DNA of 64,000 nt from assembly GCA_023512835.1 (NCBI GenBank), contig CM042092.1, positions 50,474,400-50,538,399 on the forward strand, given 5' to 3'. A program made the translations under genes and the position numbers. Under the pieces are notes generated by a model. That model saw only the letters and a list, made by a program, of their open reading frames with translations, searched no databases and was not told the DNA's origin. Positions 52,364 through 63,935 of this stretch are shown here, piece by piece; the first letter of the stretch is position 1; each line of letters starts with the position of its first letter. The DNA comes from Taxillus chinensis. Taxonomy: Eukaryota; Streptophyta; Magnoliopsida; Santalales; Loranthaceae.

Positions 52364-53667
52364 AAGGAGAGCTTCTGGTCCTGCTGTGTTGATTCGCGGG
52401 AGTGGACGGCATTTGGCGTGGAGGCAAGAACATGAAGGATCCTTGAGGTAGGGGTTCTGTTCCTCCTTGAACCTATCCTAGGGCTTTGGCCTTGTGGTAG
52501 GAAATTTGGCTATTTGGTTATATATATATATAATATTAAATTCATATAGGTGTGACCTCCTATATGAATGTTGGCCTTTAATGGCGCGTTGTTTGGATGT
52601 ATCCATATATGCATGCTACGTGTTTGAGATTATGCCTGTATGACCATGCATATTATGTGTTTGAGATTATGCCTGTATGACCACACATATTATGTGTTTG
52701 AGATTATACTTGTGTGGCTGGGTTTGTGAGTCTGTGAATGTATGCATGCTAAGTGTTCGATGTTATGCCTGTGTGGCTGGGTTTGTGAGCCTGTGAATGT
52801 ATGCATTCTAAGTGTTTGATGTTATGCTTGTGTGACTATGCATATTAAGTGTTTGATGTTATGCCTATATGGCCATGTGTGCTGCGTGTTTGCTTATACA
52901 CCTGGTGGCTGTAGAAGCCCGGGCTTGTTTAATGGAACTCGGTGGCTGTGGAAGCTCGAGACTGTTTATGTTAGCTTGTAAGGCTGTGGAAACTGTTTGC
53001 CTGAGAGGCGGTTAAACTATTTGCCTGAGAAGCGGTTAAACTATTTGCCTGAGAGGCGGTTAAACATTTGCCCGAGAGGCAGTTAAATTGTTAGCCCGAG
53101 AGGCGGTTAAATTGTTAGCCTGGTAGGCTGTGAAATTGGTAGCCTGTGAGGCTGTGGAGCTAGCGTGGCTGGGGCTGTGGTTGCGCCCATTTGGGTGGTG
53201 TGCTTTACTTGTATTTACTACTGCCACGACACTGCACTAGTACACATTCTCATGTAGTGGTTAGGTGCATGGGATGGGTTGGGGAGACTTGATCCATATT
53301 GAGCTGTGGTTGCTCACCCCTCCTACTGTGTTATGTTTTTCTCAGGGACCTACAGGCATTAGGTGGGAACACCAAGGTGGACAATAGTTCTGTTTGTGGT
53401 TTTGATTAATGTTATTTGTATTATTATTTTTGAAAGGCTTTGTACCCTAGTGGAGAGATATTGTAAAGTGGATTTTATTGTAATTAAGGCATTTTTGATT
53501 TATAAACATTTATTCTAGTTTGAATTGAATAAAGATGTGATTTTGTTTATTGTGGTTGTTTGTTAAGCCCTGTGTGGTACCAGTATCCCAACCCCTTTGC
53601 CCTCCGCGTGGGTAGAGGGGAATCACGAACCGGTTTCCTCGTGTTGGAAATCCGGGGCGTGACAATA

Positions 53668-53680
53668 TGGTATCAGAGCA
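53668..53680 (+). other. Primer-binding site of element E
   Basis: TGGTATCAGAGCA, initiator tRNA-Met type, three bases after the LTR end. Confidence 0.95.
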
Positions 53681-54261
53681 TGGTCTAGTTGGCCTAGGGT
53701 AGTGGGCGGATCTGGTTGTCTTGAGTCCTTTGGAGGAGCCTGGAGGGACGTGCCTGATCAACACGGTCCTCTTGGAGCCTCTAAGGTGTACTTGGGGTAG
53801 AGCAGACCTGAGGTAGGATTTGCATGCATTGGCATTAGGGCACTAGTTGCATCTGTGCTTATATATAATTGCATGGATAAATAGTTTGAACGTGATAAAG
53901 TTTTAATTGTGCAACTCTGAAATTTTGTGATGAATTGAGCGTGAAAGCATGGAAAAGAATTTGTGGTATTCAAACTATGTGCTTGTGAACTTGAAGCTTG
54001 TGAAATGTGAACAAACTGAAAAACGACAATAATGTTGGTGTTCTTGGAATGATTGAGCATGTGATTTGTGTGGTATTGTGGGAAATAACCATGGTTATGA
54101 ACAATGTGATGGGGTGTGAATTTGTATCATCTGTGCAATGTGAATCTATGGATTTGTGTAGTATTAAGGCGTGTTATAGCTTAAGCTGCTTAGTCGGTAC
54201 TGGACTCGAGGTTGTTGAGATCATTGGGGTTAATCAGGATCGCTACCTTTTTGTGTAGCCA

Positions 54262-54900
54262 ATGTCTCCGAACACTGTAGACCGTGCGACTATTGTGGTA
54301 ACAGAGGAGGCCGCCACTCAGGCTGGGAAAGTGGGAGAGATGCAAGCTGAAGGTGATAATCTAATCACGCCAGAGGTTGGCGTTTTTGGCCCGATTATTC
54401 AAGAGATGAGGGATCAGATTCGATAACTGATTAGGAGCGAGGTACGCCGAGAACTGCCAACCCATATCATTGAGGGGAGTTTGGGTGCGGATCAACGGAA
54501 GCCGAATTTTCCCAATCAATAGGAAGGACTTAAGAGGCAAAGGGCGCAAGTTGAGAATGGTCACGAGTTTCAAGTTGGCGGTCAACCCTCAACACTTCCA
54601 TTTGAGTCCCGTTTCCCTAAGGGTTATGCTTGCTGTGGACAACCGGGACATTGGAAAAGAGAGTGTGCCAAGAAGCAGTACCGGTGCTGCCTTTGTGGAA
54701 AAGTAGGATATCTTCGTACAGTCTGTTTTGGTAGGACCAGGAGCGATGCCAGAGGACTGGCTCAGCGAGCTAGGGGTAAAGCTCAACGTCGAGCCCGATT
54801 GGAGGCAGGAAGACTACCTAGTGAGGCCAGTAGAAGTGCAAGACAGGACTTACCTTAATAAAGGGTATGATTTCAATTCTCGTGTGATAAGATTTTTTTT
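54262..54900 (+). pseudogene. gag: gag remnant of gypsy element E
   Basis: It starts at ATG 54262 (MSPNTVDRATIVV), about 580 bp after the PBS. In-frame stops TAA 54424-54426 and TAG 54520-54522. The N-terminal acidic part passes directly into the basic zinc-knuckle region: no capsid (Retrotrans_gag) domain is present, so a large internal deletion is likely. Knuckle 1 reads YACCGQPGHWKREC (first Cys now Tyr) and knuckle 2 CCLCGKVGYLRTVC (His now Tyr); TGT-to-TAT and CAT-to-TAT changes would explain these. An Arg-rich tail follows. It cannot make a normal capsid. Confidence 0.75.
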
Positions 54901-57480
54901 TTGTTATTATTGGTGGTAACGTGTTCTCTTAGTGAGTTGTCGGTTGAGTCTCATACTAGTTATGTGAGACTGGGTGAACCTTTTATTGCTAATTCTTGTG
55001 ATAGTGGGGTATGTTCTTTGGGAGGGCTTTTGAGCCACCATTTTTATGATAAGTGAAGCTTAGGAGATCATTTAGGTTACCATTTCAAATGAATGTGGTT
55101 GGAGACTTGTTTAAAAAAAAGGTAAAATGAATAAATAAATATATTTATAACACTAGAAGAATAATAAGTAACTAGTAAACATTTGGTTGTTGATTCTATA
55201 TGTGAGTGGCATTCAACTTCGGTACCTGTGGAAATTGAAAGTAATCAAATCTTGTAGGTTACCTTTTGCTAGCTAGTAGAGCTTGAGGCGTGAGGTGATG
55301 GCTTGTGGGTAACGTGTGACCCCTCCATGGCAACCTTGAATAATAGAAATATGTTCTTAAGTGGATAGAGGTATGTGTTGGAGTACTACTTGAAAGGGAT
55401 ATTCCTATGTTTACCTTTCCTTTCCAAGCGTTGTGGTTGAGGGGGAAAATGCAGGTAGTATAGCCTGCTCTTAGAGTCCTTGAAGTGTTATCTTGTTGGC
55501 TAGAGTGGTCGTTGCAAGTTCTGGTTAGTAACTATATAGGTGTTCTGGGTTCTCAGATGGTCAAGCAGTGGCCATGTGTCATGTTTGTGGTGTGTGAAAG
55601 ACCATGAGTGATATTCTTAGAACATGTTGTGAAATGGGGATGCACACGTGTAAAATGTGAAGTGTTCTGGAGCTCAGCTATCGGCTGTGAGTGGGTTTCA
55701 AGGGTCGTGGCCGATGCATCCAATTGGTAAAAAGAGGTAAGCAAATGAGATTTGGCAGGCCTCATTCGGGCTTTTTACCCACATCTGAAAAACATTTCTC
55801 TAGGGGCTGCGGGTGTGCTTTTGCATGCTAGGGCCATTCTTTTGGTCTGTATCTTGTGGGAAGTGGGTTTAAAGGAGAGGAGAAGGTGTAAAACTGGTAC
55901 GTTCTACTCGTCAGGTGTCTTGTGTTTCGTTGCATGAGTTGAGAATGTGTAGAAAATGTGGCATTGTGTTATGGTGTTATTGTATGTGTTGTATAAGTGG
56001 TAAAGGTATATAGCGGAGTTGCTACGTGTTGGTGTTGTGACACATATGCGTAGAGAAGGATGAGGCATGGTGTATTGGTATAGTAACTGTGGTGTGAGGA
56101 TGAGGAAGAATGTTAGAAGTGATATTGTTTATGTTATTCCTTGTCTGGTGTTATTAAAATGTTGGTAAGTTGGGAAAAAGGTTGTTTGATTCCCAGAATT
56201 GAGTCAGTTGGCAGTTTTTGCTTGTAAGGGGTATTAGTGCTACTCCTTGGGGAGAGATTTATGTCGGGTGGATGTCACAAAGGTGCATGTTTTAGAGCAG
56301 TGCTAGTAAGCGGATGACCTGCATCTGTGCTCTTGGAAACCTTTCATGTGCAATATCACGCGGTTAGTGAGATGGTTCATGCCATCAAGGTGTTGGTGTG
56401 TTTGGGAGCTACGCGAAAGTCACGAATCAGGAGTTTGCATGCCTTGTTTCTTGTGCCTACCCGGAGAAATTGCAGTGATCACATTAAGCTGAGGCTAAAG
56501 CCTGAGTATTTCTTGGTCCATTTGAGTGTTTTGTTGGTGTGTTGAGATAGAACGTGATTGTTGGTATAGCGGAGTTAGTGGGCCATGAGATGAAGTATGT
56601 CCTGGAGGCAAGGGATTCCCTTGTGACCTGTGAGTGGTGACACAGAGGATTCCGTTGTTGTCATGTTGCAGGTAGGAGAGTTTTCCAGGGTGGAGAGAAC
56701 TATGTTGTTGGTACCTACCCATCGTCAAAGGATTCCTATCGCATGGAATGTCTGCTGACTCAGTAAGGCGTTATCACTTGGGTTGTAACATAAGCCTCAG
56801 TTAGTGAAGGCTGTGTGGGACCTTAGTGGATCCATATTTGACCATAGTCAGAGAGGTGTTATGTGTGTGGCGTTCTGGTTCATGGGATTCTTTAGTAGAT
56901 TCTCAATGTTGGTGACTGGTGTTAGCCCGATAGTAGATTTTGGTCTTGCCGTGATTGGGTATGGTACTGAATTTGTTGTTTTGAGTTACTCCTTGGACTC
57001 CGTTGGGCGTCATGTTGACTATGACCAAATTGGTGGAGGGCAAACTTCATCCTGATGTAGTTGTGTCCTGGATTGTAAGTCATTTTGAGTTCCCTTTGGT
57101 GTTAGTTGGGTTCTGTTGTTGCATGTATCGCAATAGAGTGAGGCGGTTTTAGCAGTGATGATGGTGCTGCTGTGGTGATCTTCATGTGTGGAAATGTGAT
57201 TGTGGTTTGCATAATTCTTTTCTCTTGTTTGTTTGTGTTTCCTTATGACCTCATTGTGTTTGCTGTCAGGGTAAGGTCTACATATGGAGTGTGGCTGCGT
57301 TGTAAATTGTTGGTGTCCGTTGACATAAAATCTCAATGGTGTCATTGTTGGGTATTTTACATTGTGGAGTGTTGGTTCTATTGTGACACGAGTAGGCGTC
57401 TAATGCAGAGTACCCCGCTATGTCGATGCAGTGACTTCAAATTCAATCATATGAATTATCGCGAATAGATGCTTCACGCA
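54901..57480 (+). other. Unassigned non-coding region of element E
   Basis: About 2.6 kb, T/G-rich on the plus strand. I find no protease, RT, RNase H or integrase motif in any frame and no LTR. It could be the non-coding internal region of a LARD-type element or a heavily decayed pol. Confidence 0.5.
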
Positions 57481-58373
57481 TAGGCTTATGGTGTTGGAAT
57501 TGTCTGGTTGTCGGGGTCTTAGCAAATGTATGGGAGGTTTCTCGACCCCACTGTGGTCAGCCTTGCCCACATGAGTTGTTGTCAGCGCGCTACTTGGCCA
57601 CACTAGAGGGCAGAGGACACCCCGCCACCACGGCGACATGACATACCACATCCAGGCGAATGTTGCATAGACACCAATGCAACATTTTCCACCTGAGTCA
57701 GGTATGGTCAACCACCTCCTCGGGTGCCATACCTACCCTCAGGAATGGGTGTAGACTTAGCCCACCATTGTGAGTGCTACACCGAGACTCAGGACCGCAG
57801 TCCTGGCCAAATCTCAAAGGGTCCAGTTATCATGCCTGGCCCATAACTCAGCTCAATCCCATCACATTTGGGTGATCAATCTCAAACAACAATATAATTA
57901 GTTACAAAAGTACGGCTTAGTAACACATCTCAACTTAATACAAAACAGCAGTGCTACTCAACAGAGTATATCACAAACAAGGTTCACACGGCCAACATAG
58001 TCGGTTACAAACAACATATACCAGCCTCACAGGCTTAAAACCAAACACGCGACATACAACAGCCACACAGGAATATTATCAAACACATAGTGAGTGTAGC
58101 CACATAAACATTTTATCAAACACCTAGTGGGCATGGACAACCCAACGATTTCCAGCCCACTCTCAAACATCAAATCAACCAATATGCAATTGAAGGCCAA
58201 CATCCATATAGGAGATCACACCTAGACGGATTTACATATATATATAAGCATGTATAGGACAGATACCCTAGGACAGAGAAAGACTGGGAAGAACGGAGTC
58301 CCTACCTTGCAAACGTCCTCTGCTCTAGCCTCTACGATACACCGACCACCCACGCGAACCTCTACGGCCAAGA

Positions 58374-58415
<42 letters not shown>

Positions 58416-58435
58416 GGCGGCTGCAACAGCAATAG

Positions 58436-58546
58436 AAAACCCTAAACCCTAAACCTAAGCCTCAACACCATTATATAGACACCACACATCAAAACGACAT
58501 AGTTTTGATTTAGCGAAACCTAGGATCAAAACGACGTAGTTTTGAT
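58436..58546 (-). promoter_or_regulatory. Core promoter region of the F 3' LTR
   Basis: In sense (right to left): two palindromes ATCAAAAC-n6-GTTTTGAT at 58525-58546 and 58488-58509, TATA at about 58469-58478 (CTATATAATG), then a double telo-box (AAACCCTAAACCCTAAACC on the plus strand, 58437-58455), then the CT/GA microsatellite. Confidence 0.6.
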
Positions 58547-58664
58547 CACACAAGCTACCCCCTTCCCGCTTCCATACAGGGCAAAATACTCATAATTTCA
58601 ACATGGTCCTTTGGGGAAAAATCATTAGAATGACAAAACGAAGGTAACCATGCAAAAATATGTC

Positions 58665-58806
58665 TGCACGCCAATTTGAACGCCAATTCCCCAATTGGCG
58701 TGCAGCTCCAAATGCACTCAAAGTTTACCCCAAGCCTTCTTGCATCATGTAAAAGACATCCATGCAATAAAAACCTTGCACGCCAAATGGGTCCAATTCG
58801 CGTGCA
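58665..58806 (-). repeat. Two inverted repeats in the F LTR
   Basis: 58665-58704: TGCACGCCAATT and AATTGGCGTGCA, perfect 12-base arms with a 16-base spacer that itself repeats CGCCAATT. 58777-58806: TGCACGCCAAAT, GGGTCC, AATTCGCGTGCA. A third single arm lies at about 58868. Confidence 0.8.
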
Positions 58807-58966
58807 CGTCCTTTTCGCCTGAAACTTCTGTAGTAGATAGAAGACATCATTTTAAGAATCTTTTGGTCTGCACGCCAATTCATCTGAGCCCATCTACTAG
58901 GTCAAAATCTAGAAAGTTCCCATTCAGAAGGCAAGACTGCGACTAACTCAAAACACGGGTCCTTAC

Positions 58967-58981
58967 ATCCTCTCTCCCTTA
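58967..58981 (-). other. Polypurine tract of element F
   Basis: The minus strand reads TTAAGGGAGAGAGGA and ends exactly at the LTR start TGTAAGG (58966). Confidence 0.85.
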
Positions 58982-59171
58982 AGACTTTTCATCCTCGAAA
59001 AGAAAATGTGGCATGAAAGGAAACAGCAATCACAACCAATGAATAGACCTCTAACACAAATTAATACACACTGCATGAAAATACACACAAAAGAAATACT
59101 CTCAGGTCACTTAACCAGTTGGGCAAATACCTGATTATGTTGATGTTTGCCTTTCTCCCCCCCCCCCCCCG

Positions 59172-62100
59172 TCATGGCTGTTCGTCCTCGAACAAATCAG
59201 GGTAGTGAGCACGCATCTCAGCCTCACGTTCCCAAGTCTCTTCCTCCATCCCTCGGTGTTTCCACAACACCCGAAACAACGAAATAATCTTACCTCACAG
59301 CTGCTTCTCGCGCCTATCCAAAATACGGATGGGTGCCTCAACAACTGACACATCTGCCTCAAGATCCAGAGTACTCCAATCCAACACATGTGTGGGATCA
59401 GGATGATATTTCCGTAACTGGGATATATGGAAAACATCATGAACTCTTCTCAAACTAGGTGGTAATGCCAACCTATAAGCAACAAGTCCAACTCTGCTCA
59501 AAATCTCAAACGGTCCAATGTATCGCGGAGATAACTTGGACCATTTTCCAAATCTCTTATGCCCTCTCCATGGAGAAACACGGAGGAATATGTGGTCTCC
59601 TACCAAAAACTCCAACAGTCGGCGTCGGCGATCCGCATAAGTCTTTTGTCGGCTCTGAGCTGTAAGAAGGCGTTGCCTAATCAGCTGTACCTTTGCCGTA
59701 GCCTCCTCGACCAATTGAGGCCCTAACATAGCTGTCTCTCCAACTTCTGCCCAACATAATGGAGACCGACATGGGCGACCATACAATGCCTCAAACGGGG
59801 CCATCCCAATAGAAGACTGGTAGCTGTTATTATAGGCAAACTCCACCAGAGGAAGGTGAGAAGCCCATGATCCTCCAAAATCTAGTACACAAGCTCTCAA
59901 TAAGTCTTCCAATGTTTGAATGGTCCTCTTTGACTGACCATCAGTTTCAGGATGGAAAGCAGTACTCAAATTAAGTCGTGTTCCCAAGGCTTCTTACAAA
60001 CCTCCCCAAAACCGAGATGTAAGCCGGGCATCCCTGTCTGAAACAATAGACAAGGGCACTCCGTGCAATCGGACAATCGCATCAACATATAACTGGCTTA
60101 ATGTGCCGATAGGGTCTCGCTCCCGAATTGCCAAGAAATGGGCCGATTTAGTTAATCGGTCTACGATGACCCAAATCATATCCTTCCGCTCAGAAGTGGT
60201 AGGAAGTCCTGTCACAAAGTCCACGGTAATATGCTCCCACTTCCACTCAGCTACAGGCAAAGGCTGCAATTGACTAGAAGGTCGTTGATGCTCCACCTTC
60301 ACTTGTTGACAAGTAAGGCACCTGGAAACAAACTCTGCTACACTCCACTTCAGTCCCGGCCACCAGAACTGTGCTCGAACGGCATGATACATCTTAGTTC
60401 CTCCTGGGTGCATAGCCAAACGGGAATGATGAAACTCCCTCAGCACATCCTCACGCATGGGAGGCGGTATGATTAGACGCCCCCGAAATTTCATCTCATG
60501 TTCAACTCCTTCTGTCCAGTCTCCTGACAACTCTCCGGCCTCTATCTGGGCCCGGATCACTTCACAGTCCACGTCCCCCAACTGTCCATCATGGACGTGT
60601 TGATATAACTCTGGTATCACAGTGATAGGACACAGGATTGCTTCCCCACCGCTAAAATCAGGCTGTACCTGAAGCACTGCTAACTGTTCCATCATTTTCC
60701 ATTCTCTCATGGAAACCTTAGGCTTTCCCTTTCTACTTAGCGCATTGGCAACTAAATTCCCTTTCCCAGGCGTGGAGGAGAGCGTGAAGTCAAACATTTG
60801 CAGGTACTCTAACCATGTCCGCTGTCTCAAATTTAGGTCTCTCTGGGTGAAGATATACTGTAGGCTTTTGTGGTCAGTGTATACCACAAATTTCTCCCCC
60901 AACAGGTAATGTCGCCAAGACTTTAGGGCAAAAATAACTGTTGCTAACTCCAGGTCGTGCGTTGGATAATTTTGCTCATGGGACTTCAGCTGTTGCGAGC
61001 CATATGATATGACTTTGTGCTCCTGCATCAGGACACACCCCAGTCCAACACGACATGCATCGCAATACACTACAAATGGCACTCCCTCCTGTGGTAGACT
61101 CAACACCGGTGCAGTTGTCAGACGAGTCTTCAATTCTTCAAAAGCTTGTTGACACTTGTCTGTCCACTCGAATTTGGCTCCCTTCCGCGTAAGAGTTATC
61201 ATGGGCGCCGCCAACCGAGAAAACCCTTCCACGAAATGCCGGTAATACCCTGCTAGACCCAAGAAACTGCGGATCTCAACAACATTTGTGGGCCTCTTCC
61301 AAGATGATACGGACTCAATCTTGGTTGGGTCCACTCCAACCCCTTCGGCAGATATTACATGCCCAAGAAAATGCACCTCTTGCATCCAGAAGTCACACTT
61401 GCTAAATTTAGCATACAATTGACGATCTCGTAGTGTCTGCAACACCACGGTCAGGTGCTCCTCATGCTCAGCTCGGGTTTTAGAGTACACGAGGATGTCG
61501 TCAATAAATACCGCCACGAAGGAATCTAGGTATTGGGCAAATACCTGATTCATCAGATGCATGAACACTGCCAGTGCATTCGTGAGCCCAAAAGGCATCA
61601 CTAACCACTCATAATGGCCGTATCTCCACCTAAATGCTGTCTTAGGAATGTCCTCGCTTCGGACCCTCAATTGATGATATCCCGAACGTAGATCAATATT
61701 TGAGAACCATCGTGCTCCACTCAGCTGGTCAAGTAAATCATCGATCCGCGGTAAAGGGTATTTGTTCTTTACCGTCACTTGATTTAACTTCCGGTAATCA
61801 ATACAAAGCCGTAACGAACCATCTGCCTTCTTAGCAAACAAAACTGGTGCACCCCAAGGTGAGGTACTAAGGCGGATAAAACCTTTATCTCCTAGTTCCT
61901 TTATTTGCTTTTGAAGCTCCCACAACTCGGCAGGTCCCATCCGGTATGCCACTTGTGAGATGGGTCCCACCCCTGGCAGAAGTTCAATCGTGAACTCGAT
62001 ACTTCTATTCGGAGGCAACTCCAACAACTCCCCAGGAAAGACATCCTGGAAATTCTCAGCAACATCCGGCCACACCCGTTTCTCCACATTACCTCCCTCC

Positions 62101-62310
62101 TCAAAGGTTAGAGTGGCAAATTGAGGTAATATTTGCTATAGCTCTCCGTACGTAGTCAAAATACAGCATTCTATCCCATTATTAAGGTACAAGGAAGATC
62201 ATGAAGGTGAAGTAAACGTCACTCGTCGTCTATAACAATCCAATCTTAGCTTTGAAAGGCAATCAATGATCCATCCCCAAAATCAAACTAAAGGTCCTCA
62301 TTGGCATCAC
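59172..62310 (-). pseudogene. pol: pol (RT, RNase H, integrase, chromodomain) of gypsy element F
   Basis: Nearly open frame. [51 protein letters not shown] (catalytic Asp-Asp present). RNase [30 protein letters not shown], and VANALSRK where the final catalytic Asp is Asn. Integrase: HHCC finger ([11 protein letters not shown] to CLTCQQVK), [10 protein letters not shown] and [11 protein letters not shown] with both Asp, but [13 protein letters not shown] where the catalytic Glu is Lys. Breaks: TAA at about 59991 between FWGGL and EALGTRL, and TGA at about 59296 inside the chromodomain-like tail ([10 protein letters not shown], then GKIISLFRVLWKHRGMEEETWERE). True end: TGA at 59172-59174 after FEDEQP. 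Chromodomains of this kind guide integration to heterochromatin in the family. Confidence 0.9.
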
Positions 62311-63929
62311 GTATAGATCGAGAAAGAGAGTTTAACATCTCCCATCGTAGCGCACACTCCGACACACTCGGATGGATCGACTCCTCCATTGGCTCGACCC
62401 TTAGAGGTCTATCAACCTCCACACGATCAAGTCCAAGGCTCTCGACCACGGGACCCCGCTGGCGAGGAGCACGAGCTCCGGTACCAAACAATGCCGCAAC
62501 AACGGTGCGAGATATTAACGTAGTACCTCGAGCTTTGCCGAAGGTCCGGCTCCACCTTCCTCGGAGGGTGATGGTAAATCCTCCGTCTCTGCTTGGTCTT
62601 GAGGTGAGCGCAAACCTGCGCCTTGGCTTGCCCCACCTGCTGGCCTCGCTTGCCTTTCCTTTTAGTTCCTGTTTGGGAGTCCACTAGGACGCCCTCCGAA
62701 GACATCGCTTGTGGTTGCCTCTCCTCTGTGGTCTAGTGTAGTCGAACCATTTGAAGCGGCATGCCACGAATGAGTGCAAGCCGAATGGAGCTTGAAATTG
62801 GGTCTCACCCCTGCTTCTTTGTGCAAAACTTCCGGCTCCTCGGCTATTTCCTATTTGAAACACACCTTGCGATGTGCCTATCTTCCCACGGCTCGACACT
62901 TTAAGTCTTTGTTTGGAACCTCCACGTTTGACGTGCCCTGCCCTGTCTACTTAGTGCTACGACAGCAGAAGTTCCCATGAACCTCTGCCTCCAAAGTACT
63001 TGGGATGCGGGTGGAGCCATTGAAGCTGGCTCTAGTATCCTTGGAAAGAGTCCCACTCCCCGAGCTCGGCAACACATCTCTTGGTTTCCTCCTTGGCGCC
63101 GCGCATCTGTCTCGGCCCGCTGTGATGAGCCTGCCTCCCCTCTTAATCCTCTCTCCCCAATCTTCGATGTGTCCTGAACCGGCCCATATAAGTCTTGATC
63201 GCAGCATCACTTACCTCTGCTTTAGGGTAGGTCTGAGTCCCATGGTAAACTTATGAGCCTTTAGGTCCTCCACGAGATTCTTCGTAGAGCAACCGACTCA
63301 ACCCTCTAAAATCCCGTTCATCCTCTGCCACCGTCGTGATCCTTGCTTAAGGCTGAGGAACTCTTCCGGTTTACGGCACCGCGGCGACTCGGGGAAGAAC
63401 TCCTCATGGAATAGCTTGGAGAAACTCATTCCGGGACATGGCCTCCATGTCCGGCCTGAAATGCTAAGCCATTCCAGGCTTCCTCCTCAATTTCGGACTG
63501 CTAGCCTCACCTTGTCTTCCTCCCGGGGGTCGGAGAAAGGAGAATACATGTTACGATGCGCCGCGGCCAATGCTCTGCTCACGGAGGTTCGGCTCCTCCC
63601 TTGAACCTTGGTGGGTGTTCCTTTAGGAACCGCGTCACCACATCTTCCTCGTCTCGCCTCACCGGCACTTCACCCCTTTCTGCGACGGTCCCGCCTCACG
63701 GGGTGAAGAGGGTGGCCGGATGTCGTGCCATCATCTCCCGACGTACCTCGTTTAGGATCTCCCCCACGAGATCCTCACGCATTCCCTGAACATTCTCACT
63801 TGGGCACGACTTGGGCCATGATCCGCTCCGGGGATCATCGCCCTCTACGCCTTGTTCTTTCTCTCTCCGGCCGTGCGGAAGATTCATCTTCTTTGACTAG
63901 GGTAGCTCGGGTTACTCTCCCGGAGGCAT
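62311..63929 (-). pseudogene. gag: gag and protease of gypsy element F (frameshifted)
   Basis: Starts at ATG 63929 (MPPG), in frame only briefly. The capsid core is readable in pieces: VVTRFLKEHPPRFKGGAEP (about 63600-63690), WGGSLEWL, EFFPESPRCRKPEEFLSLKQGS (about 63330-63400), TKNLVEDLKAHKFTMGLRP (about 63230-63290). A Ser/Arg/Gln-rich stretch follows to about 62700; I find no intact zinc knuckle. The protease is seen as ALFGTGAR (62480-62490), where the active-site Asp of the usual D-T/S-G is Gly, followed by VVESLGLDRVEVDRPLRVE, and at 62230-62310 by SLILGMDH. Many indels. The stretch is more GC-rich than the copia elements. Confidence 0.75.
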
Positions 63930-63935
63930 AGTCTA

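Larger units (their letters stand above)
51763..53664 (+). repeat. 5' LTR of gypsy element E
   Basis: 1902 bp, TGTAATGACCCG to CCGGGGCGTGACA, same family as solo LTR 1. Inverted repeats at 51933-51960 and 52033-52060, promoter block 52189-52300, a GA microsatellite 52326-52352 followed by 12 G, a tandem repeat around GTGTTTGAGATTATGCCTGT at 52617-52870 (about five units), and GCCTGAGAGGCGGTTAAA repeats at about 52990-53115. Confidence 0.95.
51763..57480 (+). mobile_element. Gypsy element E, eroded or non-autonomous
   Basis: Plus-strand element with a complete 5' LTR (51763-53664), PBS, and a gag remnant reduced to its N-terminal and zinc-knuckle parts. From about 54900 to 57480 there is only non-coding, T/G-rich sequence, without RT, RNase H or integrase motifs. 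No 3' LTR is seen before element F starts. It may be a gag-only or LARD-type non-autonomous element, or a decayed one. The 5 bp left of it are CCAAG; the partner TSD is not in the window. Confidence 0.7.
57480..58966 (-). repeat. 3' LTR of gypsy element F (end truncated)
   Basis: On the minus strand it starts TGTAAGGACCCG at 58966. It shares blocks with solo LTR 1/2 and E: the blocks around GTGTTTGATAAT (58080-58130), CATCCATATAGGAG (58200-58213) and the palindrome-TATA-telo-box region. It contains a CT microsatellite (58377-58411). The terminal GCGCGACA seen at 63936 is missing at the left, so roughly the last 0.5 kb is lost; the exact left edge is uncertain. Confidence 0.75.

Noticed and set aside
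58250..58435. Frame ending in a Ser-Leu repeat
   Set aside because: It is the CT microsatellite of the F LTR read as codons.
58437..58455. Interstitial telomere repeat
   Set aside because: Only about 2.5 units and present at the same LTR position in solo LTR 1 and E; it is a promoter telo-box, not a telomere relic.
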